Assembly: GCF_032814565.1 (NCBI RefSeq)
Contig: NZ_CP136521.1
Location: forward strand, 3,754,501-3,818,500
Origin: Hwangdonia lutea
GTDB lineage: Bacteria; Bacteroidota; Bacteroidia; Flavobacteriales; Flavobacteriaceae
Length of the DNA: 64,000 nt
Direction of reading: 5' to 3'
Shown in pieces: positions 50,213 to 60,042 of this stretch. The notes beneath the pieces are model-generated. The model had not been told where the DNA came from, did not search any database, and saw only the letters and a program-made list of their open reading frames with translations. A program made the position numbers and the translations under genes. Positions within the stretch are counted from its first letter, which is position 1, and each line of letters opens with the position of its first letter.

Positions 50213-51265
50213 TTATATGCCAAGTATTTTTTTGATTTGATTCTCATCTGTTTCGCCACCGGCAAAATCATCAAAACTACGTTTTGCAGCTTCAATAATA
50301 TGTTTTTGAATGAATGGCGCCCCTTCTCTTGCCCCTTGAGCCGACGATTTTATACAGCATTCCCATTCCATTACCGCCCATACATCACAGCCATAAGTGG
50401 TTAGTTTTGAAAATATACTTTTAAAGTCCACTTGCCCATCGCCCAACGACCTGAAGCGTCCTGCGCGATCCTTCCAATTGGCATACCCGCCATAAACCCC
50501 TTGTTTTCCTGTGGGGTTGAATTCGGCATCCTTCACATGAAACGCTTTAATCCGTTCATTATAATAATCTATAAAGGTTAAATAATCTAGCTGCTGAAGT
50601 ACAAAATGACTGGGATCGTAAAGTATATTTGCCCTTTTATGATGCTTGGTTGCCTCCAAAAAACGTTCAAAAGAAATACCATCATGCAAATCTTCTCCCG
50701 GGTGAAGTTCGAAACAGACGTCAACGCCAACTTCATCAAAATGATTTAAAATGGGTGTCCATCGATTTGCTAATTCCTTAAAACCCATTTCAACCAATCC
50801 GTTAGGGCGCTGAGGCCACGGATACATGGTGTGCCACATTAAAGCCCCTGAAAATGTAGCATGTGCATTTAAACCTAATCTTCGACTTGCTGTTCCAGAT
50901 TTCTTAACAACATCTATGGCCCATGCTGTTCTTGCTTTTGGGTTGTTTCTAACTTCCTTTGGAGCAAAACCATCAAACATGGTATCGTAAGCCGGATTTA
51001 CAGCAACCAACTGCCCTTGCAAATGCGTTGAAAGTTCGGTTATTTGCAATCCGTAAGATTCTACCTTTCCTTTTAATTCATCACAATAAGTTTGACTTTC
51101 GGATGCTTTATCGATATCAATTAAACTGGATTCCCAGGTTGGAATTTGAATGCCTTTATAACCTAAATCTGATGCCCATTGGCACATGCCATCTAGGGAA
51201 TTAAACGGTGCTTCGCTTCCTGCAAATTGCGCTAGAAAGACTGCTGGTCCTTTTATTGTTTTCAT
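50213..51265 (-). CDS. Sugar phosphate isomerase/epimerase-like TIM barrel
   Basis: 350 residues of the xylose-isomerase-like AP endonuclease 2 fold. Metal-site strands appear in order: VCFELHPGEDLHDG (Glu/His about 184-197), NILYDPSHFVLQQ, IKAFHVKDAEFNPTG and VWAVMEWECC (late Glu). No signal peptide, so cytoplasmic. It would isomerise or epimerise a sugar or keto-sugar made by the neighbouring Gfo/Idh/MocA enzyme, which lies 96 bases upstream in the same operon. Confidence 0.9.
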   Translation of the reverse strand: MKTIKGPAVFLAQFAGSEAPFNSLDGMCQWASDLGYKGIQIPTWESSLIDIDKASESQTYCDELKGKVESYGLQITELSTHLQGQLVAVNPAYDTMFDGFAPKEVRNNPKARTAWAIDVVKKSGTASRRLGLNAHATFSGALMWHTMYPWPQRPNGLVEMGFKELANRWTPILNHFDEVGVDVCFELHPGEDLHDGISFERFLEATKHHKRANILYDPSHFVLQQLDYLTFIDYYNERIKAFHVKDAEFNPTGKQGVYGGYANWKDRAGRFRSLGDGQVDFKSIFSKLTTYGCDVWAVMEWECCIKSSAQGAREGAPFIQKHIIEAAKRSFDDFAGGETDENQIKKILGI

Positions 51266-51361
51266 ATTTTAAAAATCTTTAATCTAATTTCCTTCCCGAT
51301 AACTATCAGAATTAGAATAGGTTATTTAGTAAAAACCTTGATTAAAAATCAAACTGTGGTT

Positions 51362-52507
51362 TTATACCTTCACCCAAATTGAATTGTTTTTATCACTCTC
51401 CACGGCTGCGTAAATAAATTTCATACCTCGAATGCCATCTTCAACCGTTGGGTAATCTGTTTTTTTAATGGTATCGCCATTATTTATGGCTTTAATGTGT
51501 AAAGCAAAATTTCTGTAAATGGTAGCAAATGCTTCTAAATATCCTTCGGGATGCCCTGCCGGAATTCTGGATACGTTTAAAGCTTCTTGATACAAACCGT
51601 TGCCATTAGGCGTAAATATTTTTTTGGGCTGGTCTATCCAACGTGTAATTAATTCATTTGGATTTTCTTGATGCCACTCCAAGCTTCCCTTTTCACCATA
51701 AACTTTAATGGCTAAATTGTTTTCTTCTCCCAATGCGATTTGCGAAATCGACATGGTCCCTTTGGCACCGTTTTCCAAACGCAACAACAAATTGCCATCA
51801 TCATCAAGCACTCTTCCTTTACCAAACCGCCCTAAATCTGCAGCTATTTCGGTAATTTTTAAACCTGTAATATATTCTAATAAATTTTCGGCGTGGGTAC
51901 CAATATCGCCCAAAGCACCACCTATTCCAGATTTTTTAGGATCCACTCTCCAAGCGGCTTGTTTATTATCTGTACTTTCTACGGCAGTAGACAACCAACC
52001 TTGTAAATATTGAACTTGTACTTTTCTAATCTCGCCTAAGTCGCCATTTTGCACCATGGCTCTGGCTTGTTTAACCATGGCATTTCCTGTGTAATTGTGG
52101 GTTAACGCGAGAAGTTTTCCGCTGTTTTTAACCACTTTTTGAAGTGCTTCGGACTCGTCCAAAGTTAATGTTAAAGGCTTGTCGCAAACCACATGAAACC
52201 CATATTCAAGTGCCATTTTAGCTGGTGCAAAATGCATGTGATTGGGAGTTACAATAGCCACGAAATCCATTCGAATATCTTCTGGAAGTTCCTTTTCCTT
52301 CACTATCATTTCCTCATAACTGCCATAACATCTGTCTGCCTCAAGATAAAGCGCCTTTCCTGAAGCAATTGATTTTTCAGCATTGCTGCTAAAAGCACCA
52401 CATACTAAATCAATCATGCCGTCAATAGCGGAAGCTTTTCTGTGGACATCACCGATGAATGACCCGATCCCACCTCCTATCATTCCCATTCTTAATTTTC
52501 TACTCAT
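51362..52507 (-). CDS. Gfo/Idh/MocA-family oxidoreductase (cytoplasmic)
   Basis: 381 residues. N-terminal NAD(P) Rossmann loop LRMGMIGGGIGSFIGDVHRK, the catalytic-lysine motif VVCDKPLTLTL (the usual EKP is DKP) and the family's late ALGDIGTHAENLLEYITG with the active His. It has no Tat signal, unlike the two homologues of the plus operon. It probably oxidises or reduces C3 of a sugar. It is 8 bases downstream of the MFS gene. Confidence 0.93.
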   Translation of the reverse strand: MSRKLRMGMIGGGIGSFIGDVHRKASAIDGMIDLVCGAFSSNAEKSIASGKALYLEADRCYGSYEEMIVKEKELPEDIRMDFVAIVTPNHMHFAPAKMALEYGFHVVCDKPLTLTLDESEALQKVVKNSGKLLALTHNYTGNAMVKQARAMVQNGDLGEIRKVQVQYLQGWLSTAVESTDNKQAAWRVDPKKSGIGGALGDIGTHAENLLEYITGLKITEIAADLGRFGKGRVLDDDGNLLLRLENGAKGTMSISQIALGEENNLAIKVYGEKGSLEWHQENPNELITRWIDQPKKIFTPNGNGLYQEALNVSRIPAGHPEGYLEAFATIYRNFALHIKAINNGDTIKKTDYPTVEDGIRGMKFIYAAVESDKNNSIWVKV

Positions 52508-52515
52508 AATATATA

Positions 52516-53688
52516 TTAAGCTTCTACGGTTTTTCTTTGTTTTTTCATATAAATATTCAATCCTAAAAATGCCACAATTAAAATAGCGGGCAGTATAGAC
52601 ATGGTTCGCAATGCCTCGGCTGCATTAGCATCGTCCATCAATTTCCCCATCACGGGCAATACAATGGATACCGAAAACATGCCTGCTCCTCCCATAATTG
52701 ATAGTCCCAACGCGCCGGTTTCCGGTAAATACTCAGCTACAAAACCTAACATTGTTGGCCAGAAAAAAGTAACGCCTATAGCAAAAATAGCCGCTGCAAC
52801 AAAGGTCATGCCGCCACTGGTAATTGTGAGCAACCAAAGACCAATAAAAGTGATGATAGCCGAATACAATAGCATGCCCGATGGCCTTAATTTATGGACG
52901 ACCTGACCTGCGGATAATCGGCCCAATGCCATAATACCATTTATAAATGCCAACACCAACAAAGGCGCCGAAACGGATTCTTTTAACAAGGATTCAATGC
53001 GCTGTGTTGTTCCCAGTTCTGAAGCAGCGGTAAGAAACATACAAAATACCATAAATAAGAATAATGGATTTAATACGCTTTTAAACATTTTCTTGTTGCT
53101 AATACCCAATTGAACGCGCTCTGTTACTGGGAATTTTTCTCCAAAAAACAACAGGCCATAAATAATTAACGGAATAAATAAGGTAGCCACCATAACCTGC
53201 CAGCTTAACCCCAAGACATCCATGATAAGCCATCCTAATATGGAACCAATTACAATACCTCCTGGAAACCAGACATGAAACCTGTTAAGCATTTTGGTTT
53301 TACTTTCGGGATACATGGATGCCACTAACGGATTTAAAGCTGCTTCAACCATTCCATTGCCTATGCCCACAAATAATGTTGCAATAAAAAGCGAGGTCAT
53401 AGAGTCTGCCATTAAGGTTAATACAATGCCTATAATGTGTGTAAAAAAAGCAATCCAAGTAATTTTTTTTATTCCAAGTAAATCAACTAAAGGCCCGCCA
53501 ACAATCATGGCAATGGTAAACCCAAAAAAGGCTGGTGCAAAAGCATACCCAAGTTGCTCTAAAGTTAACCCGATGCCATCTGGCCCAAAAACAGTTTCCA
53601 GTTTTGCCCTTATGGCAAAGGTCATGGCTGTTGTAATTAAGGCTAAACAGCTCGCTAAAAAAAGCTTGTTTTTATTAATATTCTCCAT
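52516..53688 (-). CDS. MFS sugar permease (FHS/fucose-permease-like)
   Basis: 390 residues and about 12 membrane helices. Segments AFAPAFFGFTIAMIVGGPLV, then VGIGNGMVEAALNPLVASMY and RFHVWFPGGIVIGSILGWLI are characteristic of the FHS branch of sugar-proton symporters in Bacteroidota. It would bring sugars or keto-sugars from the periplasm. It lies between the TIM-barrel lipoprotein gene and the Gfo/Idh/MocA gene with gaps of 21 and 8 bases. Confidence 0.9.
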   Translation of the reverse strand: MENINKNKLFLASCLALITTAMTFAIRAKLETVFGPDGIGLTLEQLGYAFAPAFFGFTIAMIVGGPLVDLLGIKKITWIAFFTHIIGIVLTLMADSMTSLFIATLFVGIGNGMVEAALNPLVASMYPESKTKMLNRFHVWFPGGIVIGSILGWLIMDVLGLSWQVMVATLFIPLIIYGLLFFGEKFPVTERVQLGISNKKMFKSVLNPLFLFMVFCMFLTAASELGTTQRIESLLKESVSAPLLVLAFINGIMALGRLSAGQVVHKLRPSGMLLYSAIITFIGLWLLTITSGGMTFVAAAIFAIGVTFFWPTMLGFVAEYLPETGALGLSIMGGAGMFSVSIVLPVMGKLMDDANAAEALRTMSILPAILIVAFLGLNIYMKKQRKTVEA

Positions 53689-53709
53689 ATTATATAATTT
53701 GATAAGTTT

Positions 53710-54675
53710 TTAATTAGATAGCTTTTTCCCAACTCGTAGTAACAACTTTTTGGTCGCCAAAATGCCAACTTTCTCATCTAGCTTACTGCCCTCGTACTCT
53801 ACACCAATAAAACCTGTGTAGCCCGCATCTTTAACTATTTGTAACATTTTAGTATAGTCTATTCTTGTGTCATTTCCTTGTTCATCAAAATCATAGGACT
53901 TTGCGCTTACAGCTATGGCATAAGGCATCAATTCTTTAACCCCTTTATACTTGTCGTATTCATCTTCGCATCCATCGCTTTTTCGTTTGATACAAAAATT
54001 ACCAAAATCAGGCAATGTTCCACAATTGGGCATATTTACTTTTTCCATCACTGTTGCCAACCATTTTCCGTTTGATGTAAAACCTCCATGATTTTCTACC
54101 AGAACATTAATGCCTTTGGTTTTGGCGTATTCAGACAGCTTGGTTAAACCTATTACAGCTTGCTTCAAAACCTCATCATAAGTACCTTTGCCATGTGCAT
54201 TCACCCTAATGGAATGGCACCCCAAAGCTTGAGCTGCATCAACCCATTTTTTGTGGTTTTCTACGGCAGCATTTAATTCGTTTTCATCACTACTTGCCAA
54301 ATTACCTTCACCATCAACCATAATTAAAAGGTTTTTTACGCCATATTTTTCGCTTTCAGCTTTTAATGTATCAACAACCGCATCAATACCCAATTCTTTT
54401 ATTTCTTTATTATAAAGTCCGCTAACATATTCAATGGCTTCAAAACCTAAAGCATTGGCCTCTTTTGCAAAATCGAAAGGACTCATTTTTCCGCTTCCAA
54501 TCCTTTTATGTAAAGACCATTGCGCTAATGATATTTTAAAAAACATAGGCTGTTCCTTCTTTTTTTCTATTGACGCGGTGGTATTTTCTTTAGATTTTTT
54601 ACAAGCTGAAAAAGCCAAAAACGACAATACAATGATCACACCTGTAGTTTTGTGAAGAGACTGTTTTAAATTCAT
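53710..54675 (-). CDS. Exported TIM-barrel isomerase/epimerase lipoprotein
   Basis: 321 residues. Lipoprotein signal ending FSAC (Cys about 25) then KKSKENTT. TIM-barrel signatures: FKISLAQWSLHKRIGSGKMS at the start, ALGFEAIEYVSGL, VENHGGFTSNGKW (metal His/Glu), TLPDFGNFC, and YTGFIGVEYEG (late Glu). It acts outside the cytoplasm, unlike its operon partner at 50213-51265. First gene of the five-gene minus operon; no TAnnTTTG box is apparent before it. Confidence 0.88.
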   Translation of the reverse strand: MNLKQSLHKTTGVIIVLSFLAFSACKKSKENTTASIEKKKEQPMFFKISLAQWSLHKRIGSGKMSPFDFAKEANALGFEAIEYVSGLYNKEIKELGIDAVVDTLKAESEKYGVKNLLIMVDGEGNLASSDENELNAAVENHKKWVDAAQALGCHSIRVNAHGKGTYDEVLKQAVIGLTKLSEYAKTKGINVLVENHGGFTSNGKWLATVMEKVNMPNCGTLPDFGNFCIKRKSDGCEDEYDKYKGVKELMPYAIAVSAKSYDFDEQGNDTRIDYTKMLQIVKDAGYTGFIGVEYEGSKLDEKVGILATKKLLLRVGKKLSN

Positions 54676-54804
54676 GTTTAGTAATTATTTAATTTTATGG
54701 TAAAACTTAGTTAACCACGTGAATATAAATATAAGAACTTAAAAGCATGTGTATTTTTATTCAGTGAAAGAATTTAAACAACCAGCATGTATGATTTATT
54801 AGGT

Positions 54805-55866
54805 TTAATTAAACTGAAAATGCTCAACCGAATGCTTTAACCTATAAGCATTTGGCGAACATTTTTCGTGTTTTTTAAATACAGTTGCAAAATATTGACT
54901 TGTAGCAAAACCACACATGTAAGCCACTTCGGCTATGGTTAAACCCCTTTGGTCTAAAAGTATTTTTTTCGACATCTCTAAGCGCTTCATGGTTAGGTAG
55001 CGCATGGGCGTTAAATTCGTCAATCGTTTAAAATGGTGTGTAAACCGGGTTAAACCAACGCCTGCCGACTGAGACATTAATTCTATGGTCCAGTTTTCGG
55101 TTAAATTGTTTTCAAGTTCTTTAAGAAAAAACTTGACACTTCTTGAGCTATCGGTCAACGATTCGTTTAACACAATATCGTCTGTATTCAACAAATCGAG
55201 TATCAAAATTAACAAGTAATTAATAAGGAGTCTTAATTTAGAAGCACTACTGCCATCCACATCGGTATCCACCGCTTTTCCAATTTGCAAAAAGCAATCC
55301 CTTATTTTTTTATCGGTTTTTAAAATAGATTTTTCATTTTGCCTTAAAATGGTTGTGAGCCTGGTTAAATCTTCCGGAGTCAAGGTTATCCAATCGGGCC
55401 ACTCCCATTCTTGATGTGGCCTGCGCACGCCCAAATCGATAATAACCCAATAAAACTTTCCCATGCCAATATGCGGGTTACCCACTTTATGGGCTTCCCA
55501 CGGCCTAGTGATAGTAAGATAATTGGGCTGTAAAACCATTTCTTTGTTTTCTTGCGAATACGGCATAGTGCCCGATTCCAAAAAATGAAATTCTATACCT
55601 TCATTTCGGTGCCAATCCAAGCCCCAATCTTGTGGCTCGTTGGCATCCCAATACCCAATACTGTTTAACCCTAAGGTGTTTTTATCCAATCGGTCTCCCG
55701 GATAGGTGTGTCGTGCCAACGCCTTAAATTTTAATTTTTTACGATCAAAAGCATCAACTAACGGTAAGCACGTATCGGCATGATACACAATTCCATTTGC
55801 TTCGTAAGGCTGTATTTTTTGTATGTTTATTTTCACTGAAATAATTTGAACATTGATATAGCGCAA
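54805..55866 (-). CDS. AraC-family regulator of the sugar locus
   Basis: 353 residues from the ATG at 55866, perhaps shorter (a GTG at 55833 is possible). The N-terminal half is a cupin-like ligand domain (FHFLESGTMPYSQENKEMVL, then RPWEAHKVGNPHIG). The C-terminal helix-turn-helix pair is NWTIELMSQSAGVGLTRFTH and TIAEVAYMCGFATSQYFATV, then FKKHEKCSPNAYR. It sits between the two sugar operons, divergent from the DUF1080 gene at 55998, and probably activates both. The divergent gap of 131 bases holds no TAnnTTTG box that I can see. Confidence 0.9.
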   Translation of the reverse strand: MRYINVQIISVKINIQKIQPYEANGIVYHADTCLPLVDAFDRKKLKFKALARHTYPGDRLDKNTLGLNSIGYWDANEPQDWGLDWHRNEGIEFHFLESGTMPYSQENKEMVLQPNYLTITRPWEAHKVGNPHIGMGKFYWVIIDLGVRRPHQEWEWPDWITLTPEDLTRLTTILRQNEKSILKTDKKIRDCFLQIGKAVDTDVDGSSASKLRLLINYLLILILDLLNTDDIVLNESLTDSSRSVKFFLKELENNLTENWTIELMSQSAGVGLTRFTHHFKRLTNLTPMRYLTMKRLEMSKKILLDQRGLTIAEVAYMCGFATSQYFATVFKKHEKCSPNAYRLKHSVEHFQFN

Positions 55867-55997
55867 ATTAATTAATTTTCGAAGTATTTAAGAATTTAAT
55901 TGAAATTTTATTCTTTTTTGTCATTTATGACTATTAATATGTTAACTTTTTTAATGAAACACCATAACTAAAAACACGGCGCAAAACCCCACTTCAG

Positions 55998-56807
55998 ATG
56001 ATAAAAAACCATGTTATTACCATTGTATTTATTGCCACAGCAATTTTTTTTAATTGTAAAAGCAATAAAGATCAGTCTTTAAAAACACCTCAAAAAGAGA
56101 ATTGGGTAAAGCTATTTAATGGAAAGGATTTAAAAGATTGGACCATTAAAATTAAAGGGCAGCCTTTGGGTAAAAATTACAAGAACACCTTTGTTGTAGA
56201 CGATGGCGTATTGAAAGTTAATTACGACGAATACAATGGCTCTTTTAATAATTCGTACGGACATATTTTTTATAACAAAGCATTTTCGAGTTATAAATTT
56301 AGAATGCAATACCGTTTTATTGGCGAACAAATAAAAGACGGTGCAGGATGGGCAACCCGAAATAGCGGCGTGATGATTCATTGCGAAAACCCTAAAAAAA
56401 TGGGTTTAAACCAAAACTTTCCCGTATCTATTGAGGTCCAACTTTTAGGCGGTTTGGGCACTGGCGAACGCCCCACCGGAAACTTATGTACTCCCGGAAC
56501 CCATGTTGAAATGAACGGTGAATTATTTACGCCACATTGCATCAATTCCTCATCAAAAACCTTTCATGGTGACCAATGGGTTAATCTTGAAATTGAAGTT
56601 AGAAACGACTCGATTATCAAACATTTTATTAATGGTGAAAATGTGCTTACTTATTCGAAACCCCAAATAGGTGGCTCAATAGATTACAATGAAGCATTTT
56701 GGAAAAGCAAAACAGGAACACCGTTAAAAAAAGGATATATTTCCTTACAGAGTGAAAGCCATCCAGTTGAGTTTAAAAACATAGAAATACTAGAATTACA
56801 ACAATGA
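55998..56807 (+). CDS. DUF1080 (3-keto-disaccharide hydrolase-like) lipoprotein
   Basis: 269 residues. Lipoprotein signal MIKNHVITIVFIATAIFFNC (Cys 20). Domain marks: WVKLFNGKDLKDWTIKIKGQ, then YKFRMQYRFIGEQIKDGAGW and WVNLEIEVRNDSIIKHFING. It is longer than the 49457-50194 homologue and only distantly like it, so the two may act on different keto-glycosides. It overlaps the next gene by 4 bases (ATGA junction), the first pair of the plus operon. Confidence 0.9.
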   Translation: MIKNHVITIVFIATAIFFNCKSNKDQSLKTPQKENWVKLFNGKDLKDWTIKIKGQPLGKNYKNTFVVDDGVLKVNYDEYNGSFNNSYGHIFYNKAFSSYKFRMQYRFIGEQIKDGAGWATRNSGVMIHCENPKKMGLNQNFPVSIEVQLLGGLGTGERPTGNLCTPGTHVEMNGELFTPHCINSSSKTFHGDQWVNLEIEVRNDSIIKHFINGENVLTYSKPQIGGSIDYNEAFWKSKTGTPLKKGYISLQSESHPVEFKNIEILELQQ

Positions 56808-57766
56808 AAAGCACCCTAAATTTTACACTTACTTTTCTAGGCATTATACACATAGGAACAATTTACGCCCAGGAGTTTGAAGATTATTCGGAAACCTTAA
56901 AAGACGACCAAATAACCATTGAAATGGTAGCGGTAAAAGGAGGCACATTTGTAATGGGAGCAAATGATACAACGCGTAAAGCTGATGAAAAACCCAGTCA
57001 CGACGTCGAAATCGATGATTTCTGGATGGGTAAACACGAAATTACCTGGGAACAATACGACGCCTTTGTATTTGGTGAATTTGGTCCCGAACAGTTTAAA
57101 AGCAAAGAAACATTAAACGATTTAGGTATCGATGCCGTTTCCGGAGCAACACCGCCGTATGTAGATATGAGTTTTAATATGGGCAAAGCGACCCATCCGG
57201 CTGTAAACATGACACAATATGCAGCCCTTATGTATTGTAAATGGTTAACTTCAAAAACCGGTGTGTTTTACAGGTTGCCAACAGAAGCCGAATGGGAATA
57301 TGTATGCAAAAAAGGGAAAACCGATGAGGATTCTAACCTTAAAAACGTAGCCTGGTTTAAAGAAAACACAAATGATAAATATGAAAAAGTTGGCTTAAAA
57401 ACTGCCAATAGTTTAGGAATACACGATTTACTGGGCAACGTCTCAGAATGGGTGATGGATCAATACGATGCCGATTATTATAGCGCATCTCCAAAAAAAA
57501 ATCCTTGGAATACACCTTCAGAATTATACCCGAGAGTGGTTCGTGGAGGCTCATGGAAAGATACCAAAGATAAATTATGCTGTACCGCAAGAGGTCAATC
57601 TAAGCAAAAATGGAAAAGAAGAGACCCGCAAATTCCTAAAAGTAATTGGTGGCATACCAATGCGCCCTTTGTGGGGTTTCGTGTGGTACGACCCAAAATT
57701 CAACCCTCAAAAGAAGACATAAAAACCTATTGGCTCACCGCCATTGAAGACTACGGATTAAATTAA
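56804..57766 (+). CDS. SUMF1/FGE-fold protein lacking the FGE cysteine pair
   Basis: 320 residues with signal peptide ending GTIYAQ. The FGE-sulfatase fold is clear: VKGGTFVMGANDTTRKADEK (about 44-63), EITWEQYDAFVFG, HPAVNMTQYAALMYCKWLTS, RLPTEAEWEYVCKKG and VGFRVVRP at the end. The catalytic cysteine pair of true FGE after RGGS is not kept: here RGGSWKDTKDKLCC aligns Asp or Thr with the first Cys. It is therefore unlikely to make formylglycine. Periplasmic partner of the keto-sugar enzymes by position; the role is unknown. Confidence 0.87.
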   Translation: MKSTLNFTLTFLGIIHIGTIYAQEFEDYSETLKDDQITIEMVAVKGGTFVMGANDTTRKADEKPSHDVEIDDFWMGKHEITWEQYDAFVFGEFGPEQFKSKETLNDLGIDAVSGATPPYVDMSFNMGKATHPAVNMTQYAALMYCKWLTSKTGVFYRLPTEAEWEYVCKKGKTDEDSNLKNVAWFKENTNDKYEKVGLKTANSLGIHDLLGNVSEWVMDQYDADYYSASPKKNPWNTPSELYPRVVRGGSWKDTKDKLCCTARGQSKQKWKRRDPQIPKSNWWHTNAPFVGFRVVRPKIQPSKEDIKTYWLTAIEDYGLN

Positions 57767-57776
57767 AAAGAACACT

Positions 57777-59105
57777 ATGAAACCAAAAAAAAGCCAAGTA
57801 ACACGACGCAACTTTGTAAAAGGAACATCTTTAGCTGCGGGAGGCATTTTATTAACCCCTTCTCTACTCACCGCGAGCCCAGTTTTCAATAAAACAAAAA
57901 AATTAAAGTTAGCAGTTGTAGGCTGTGGCGGACGTGGTACCGGCGCGGTAAGTCAAGCGTTAAGGGCAGACGAAAACGTTGAGCTAGTAGCCATGGCCGA
58001 TGCTTTTTCAGATCGATTGGAAAAGGCCCATTCCAACTTATCAAAAATGTTCCAAACAGGGAAACTTAAAGTAAAGCCGTCGCATAAATTTGTAGGTTTT
58101 GGTTCTTATAAAAAAGCCATTGATGCGGCCGATGTTGTTATTTTAACCACACCTCCCGGGTTTAGGCCTCAGCATTTTGAGTATGCCGTATCTCAAGGCA
58201 AACATGTTTTTATGGAAAAACCGCTAGCTACCGATGTTGCAGGAATTAAAAAAGTATTAGAAGCCGCCAAAGTTGCAAAAGCGAAGAAACTCAACGTAGT
58301 GGTGGGGCTTCAAAGGCATTACCAGGCCAATTATATGGAAACTTATAATCGAATTCAAAAAGGCGATATTGGTCAAATTGTTTCGGGGCAAGTGTATTGG
58401 AACGGCGCAGGTGTTTGGGTAAATCCTCGCGAAGCAAGCCAAACGGAAATGGAATACCAAATGAGAAATTGGTATTATTTTAATTGGATTTGTGGCGATC
58501 ATATTTTAGAACAACACATTCACAATATTGATGTTGCCAATTGGTTTATTGGCGGACACCCAATAAAAGCCAGTGGTACTGGAGGCAGAGAGGTACGCAA
58601 GGGAAAAGATCACGGCCACATTTTTGACCATCACGTGGTAGAATTTGAATATGAAAACGGCATTATAATTTCCAGCCAGTGCAGACATCAACCGGGAACA
58701 AAAACGCGAGTTGATGAATCTTTTCAAGGTACTTTAGGAACCGCTTATACAGATGGAGGCGGCTCTGCAAGGTTAAAGAAATATGACGGAACAAGCATTT
58801 ATACACACGATAATGAGAATGATATTAATCCCTATCAACAAGAACATAATCTTTTGTTTAAATCTATACGAAATGGAGAGGTTATTAGCGATGCAGAAAA
58901 TGGCGCCATAAGTACTATGACGGCTATTTTAGGAAGAATGGCAACCTATTCCGGTAAAGAAATAACCTGGGATGAAGCTATGGCACTTGAGCACAAATTA
59001 GTTCCCGACGAAGATACGCTTACTTTTGATTCCGTACCACCAATAACACCCGATGTAAACGGTAACTACCCTATTCCCGTACCTGGAAAAACTAAATTTA
59101 TTTAA
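57777..59105 (+). CDS. Tat-exported Gfo/Idh/MocA-family oxidoreductase
   Basis: 442 residues. A Tat signal QVTRRNFVKGTSLAAGGILL (twin Arg) precedes the Rossmann loop LKLAVVGCGGRGTGAVSQAL, then the EKP motif KHVFMEKPLATDVAG and the late WICGDHILEQHIHNIDVANW with the catalytic His. Tat export implies folding with bound NAD(P) before export, as in glucose-fructose oxidoreductase, so it probably oxidises sugars in the periplasm. It overlaps the following TIM-barrel gene by one base and starts 10 bases after the FGE-like gene. Confidence 0.94.
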   Translation: MKPKKSQVTRRNFVKGTSLAAGGILLTPSLLTASPVFNKTKKLKLAVVGCGGRGTGAVSQALRADENVELVAMADAFSDRLEKAHSNLSKMFQTGKLKVKPSHKFVGFGSYKKAIDAADVVILTTPPGFRPQHFEYAVSQGKHVFMEKPLATDVAGIKKVLEAAKVAKAKKLNVVVGLQRHYQANYMETYNRIQKGDIGQIVSGQVYWNGAGVWVNPREASQTEMEYQMRNWYYFNWICGDHILEQHIHNIDVANWFIGGHPIKASGTGGREVRKGKDHGHIFDHHVVEFEYENGIIISSQCRHQPGTKTRVDESFQGTLGTAYTDGGGSARLKKYDGTSIYTHDNENDINPYQQEHNLLFKSIRNGEVISDAENGAISTMTAILGRMATYSGKEITWDEAMALEHKLVPDEDTLTFDSVPPITPDVNGNYPIPVPGKTKFI

Positions 59106-60031
59106 TGATGAAAAGAAGGTCATTCATAAAAAAAAGTACTGCTACCGCATCTTTATTAGGCGTTGGTGTTACTGGAGTTAATGCGATGAATATTTTAGAT
59201 TCACAAAAAAACAGTCCTAGTTTTAACTTAAAATACGCACCACATTTAGGGATGTTTAAAAACCATGCAGGGAATGATCCTATAGATCAGTTAAATTTTA
59301 TGGCAGACCAAGGTTTTACTGCTTTTGAGGACAATGGAATGAAAAATCGTGCGGTTGAAACTCAAGAAAAAATGGCAAAAACCATGCGTGATAGAAATAT
59401 GACCATGGGTGTTTTTGTGGCTCATAAAATTTATTGGAAAGAGCCTAATCTTGCCAGTGGAAATATTGACGAACGCAATGCCTTTTTAAATGAAATAAAG
59501 GAATCTGTAGAAGTCGCAAAACGGGTTAATGCCAAATGGATGACGGTAGTTCCGGGTCATGTAGATTTAAGTCAAAATATCGATTATCAAACCGCTCATC
59601 TTGTAGAAACCCTCAAACAAGCATCGGCTATTTTAGAACCTCATAATTTAACCATGGTATTAGAACCTTTAAATTTTAGAGATCATCCTGGGTTGTTTTT
59701 AACCGAATCTCCTCAGGCCTATCAAATTTGTAAAGCTGTAAATTCGCCTTCGTGCAAAATTCTTTTCGATATTTATCACCAACAAATCCAAGAAGGAAAT
59801 TTAATTCCGAATATTGATGCGTGTTGGGACGAAATTGCTTATTTTCAAATCGGCGATAATCCGGGTCGAAAGGAGCCAACAACAGGTGAAATAAATTACA
59901 AAAATGTTTTCAAACACATTCATTCAAAAGGATTTAAAGGCATTTTAGGTATGGAGCACGGAAATTCCATTCAAGGTAAAAAAGGAGAATTAGCGGTCAT
60001 TGAAGCCTATAAAGCATCAGATAATTTTTAA
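59105..60031 (+). CDS. Tat-exported hydroxypyruvate isomerase-like TIM barrel
   Basis: 308 residues. Twin-Arg signal MMKRRSFIKKSTATASLLGV. The TIM barrel shows YAPHLGMFKNHAGNDPIDQL, then TMVLEPLNFRDHPGLFLTES (metal Glu/His), KILFDIYHQQIQEGN (Asp/His) and KGILGMEHGNS (late Glu). This matches hydroxypyruvate isomerase/Hyi-like proteins. It lies between two Tat-exported Gfo/Idh/MocA genes and would act on their keto-sugar products in the periplasm. Confidence 0.9.
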   Translation: MMKRRSFIKKSTATASLLGVGVTGVNAMNILDSQKNSPSFNLKYAPHLGMFKNHAGNDPIDQLNFMADQGFTAFEDNGMKNRAVETQEKMAKTMRDRNMTMGVFVAHKIYWKEPNLASGNIDERNAFLNEIKESVEVAKRVNAKWMTVVPGHVDLSQNIDYQTAHLVETLKQASAILEPHNLTMVLEPLNFRDHPGLFLTESPQAYQICKAVNSPSCKILFDIYHQQIQEGNLIPNIDACWDEIAYFQIGDNPGRKEPTTGEINYKNVFKHIHSKGFKGILGMEHGNSIQGKKGELAVIEAYKASDNF

Positions 60032-60042
60032 ATTATTAACAA

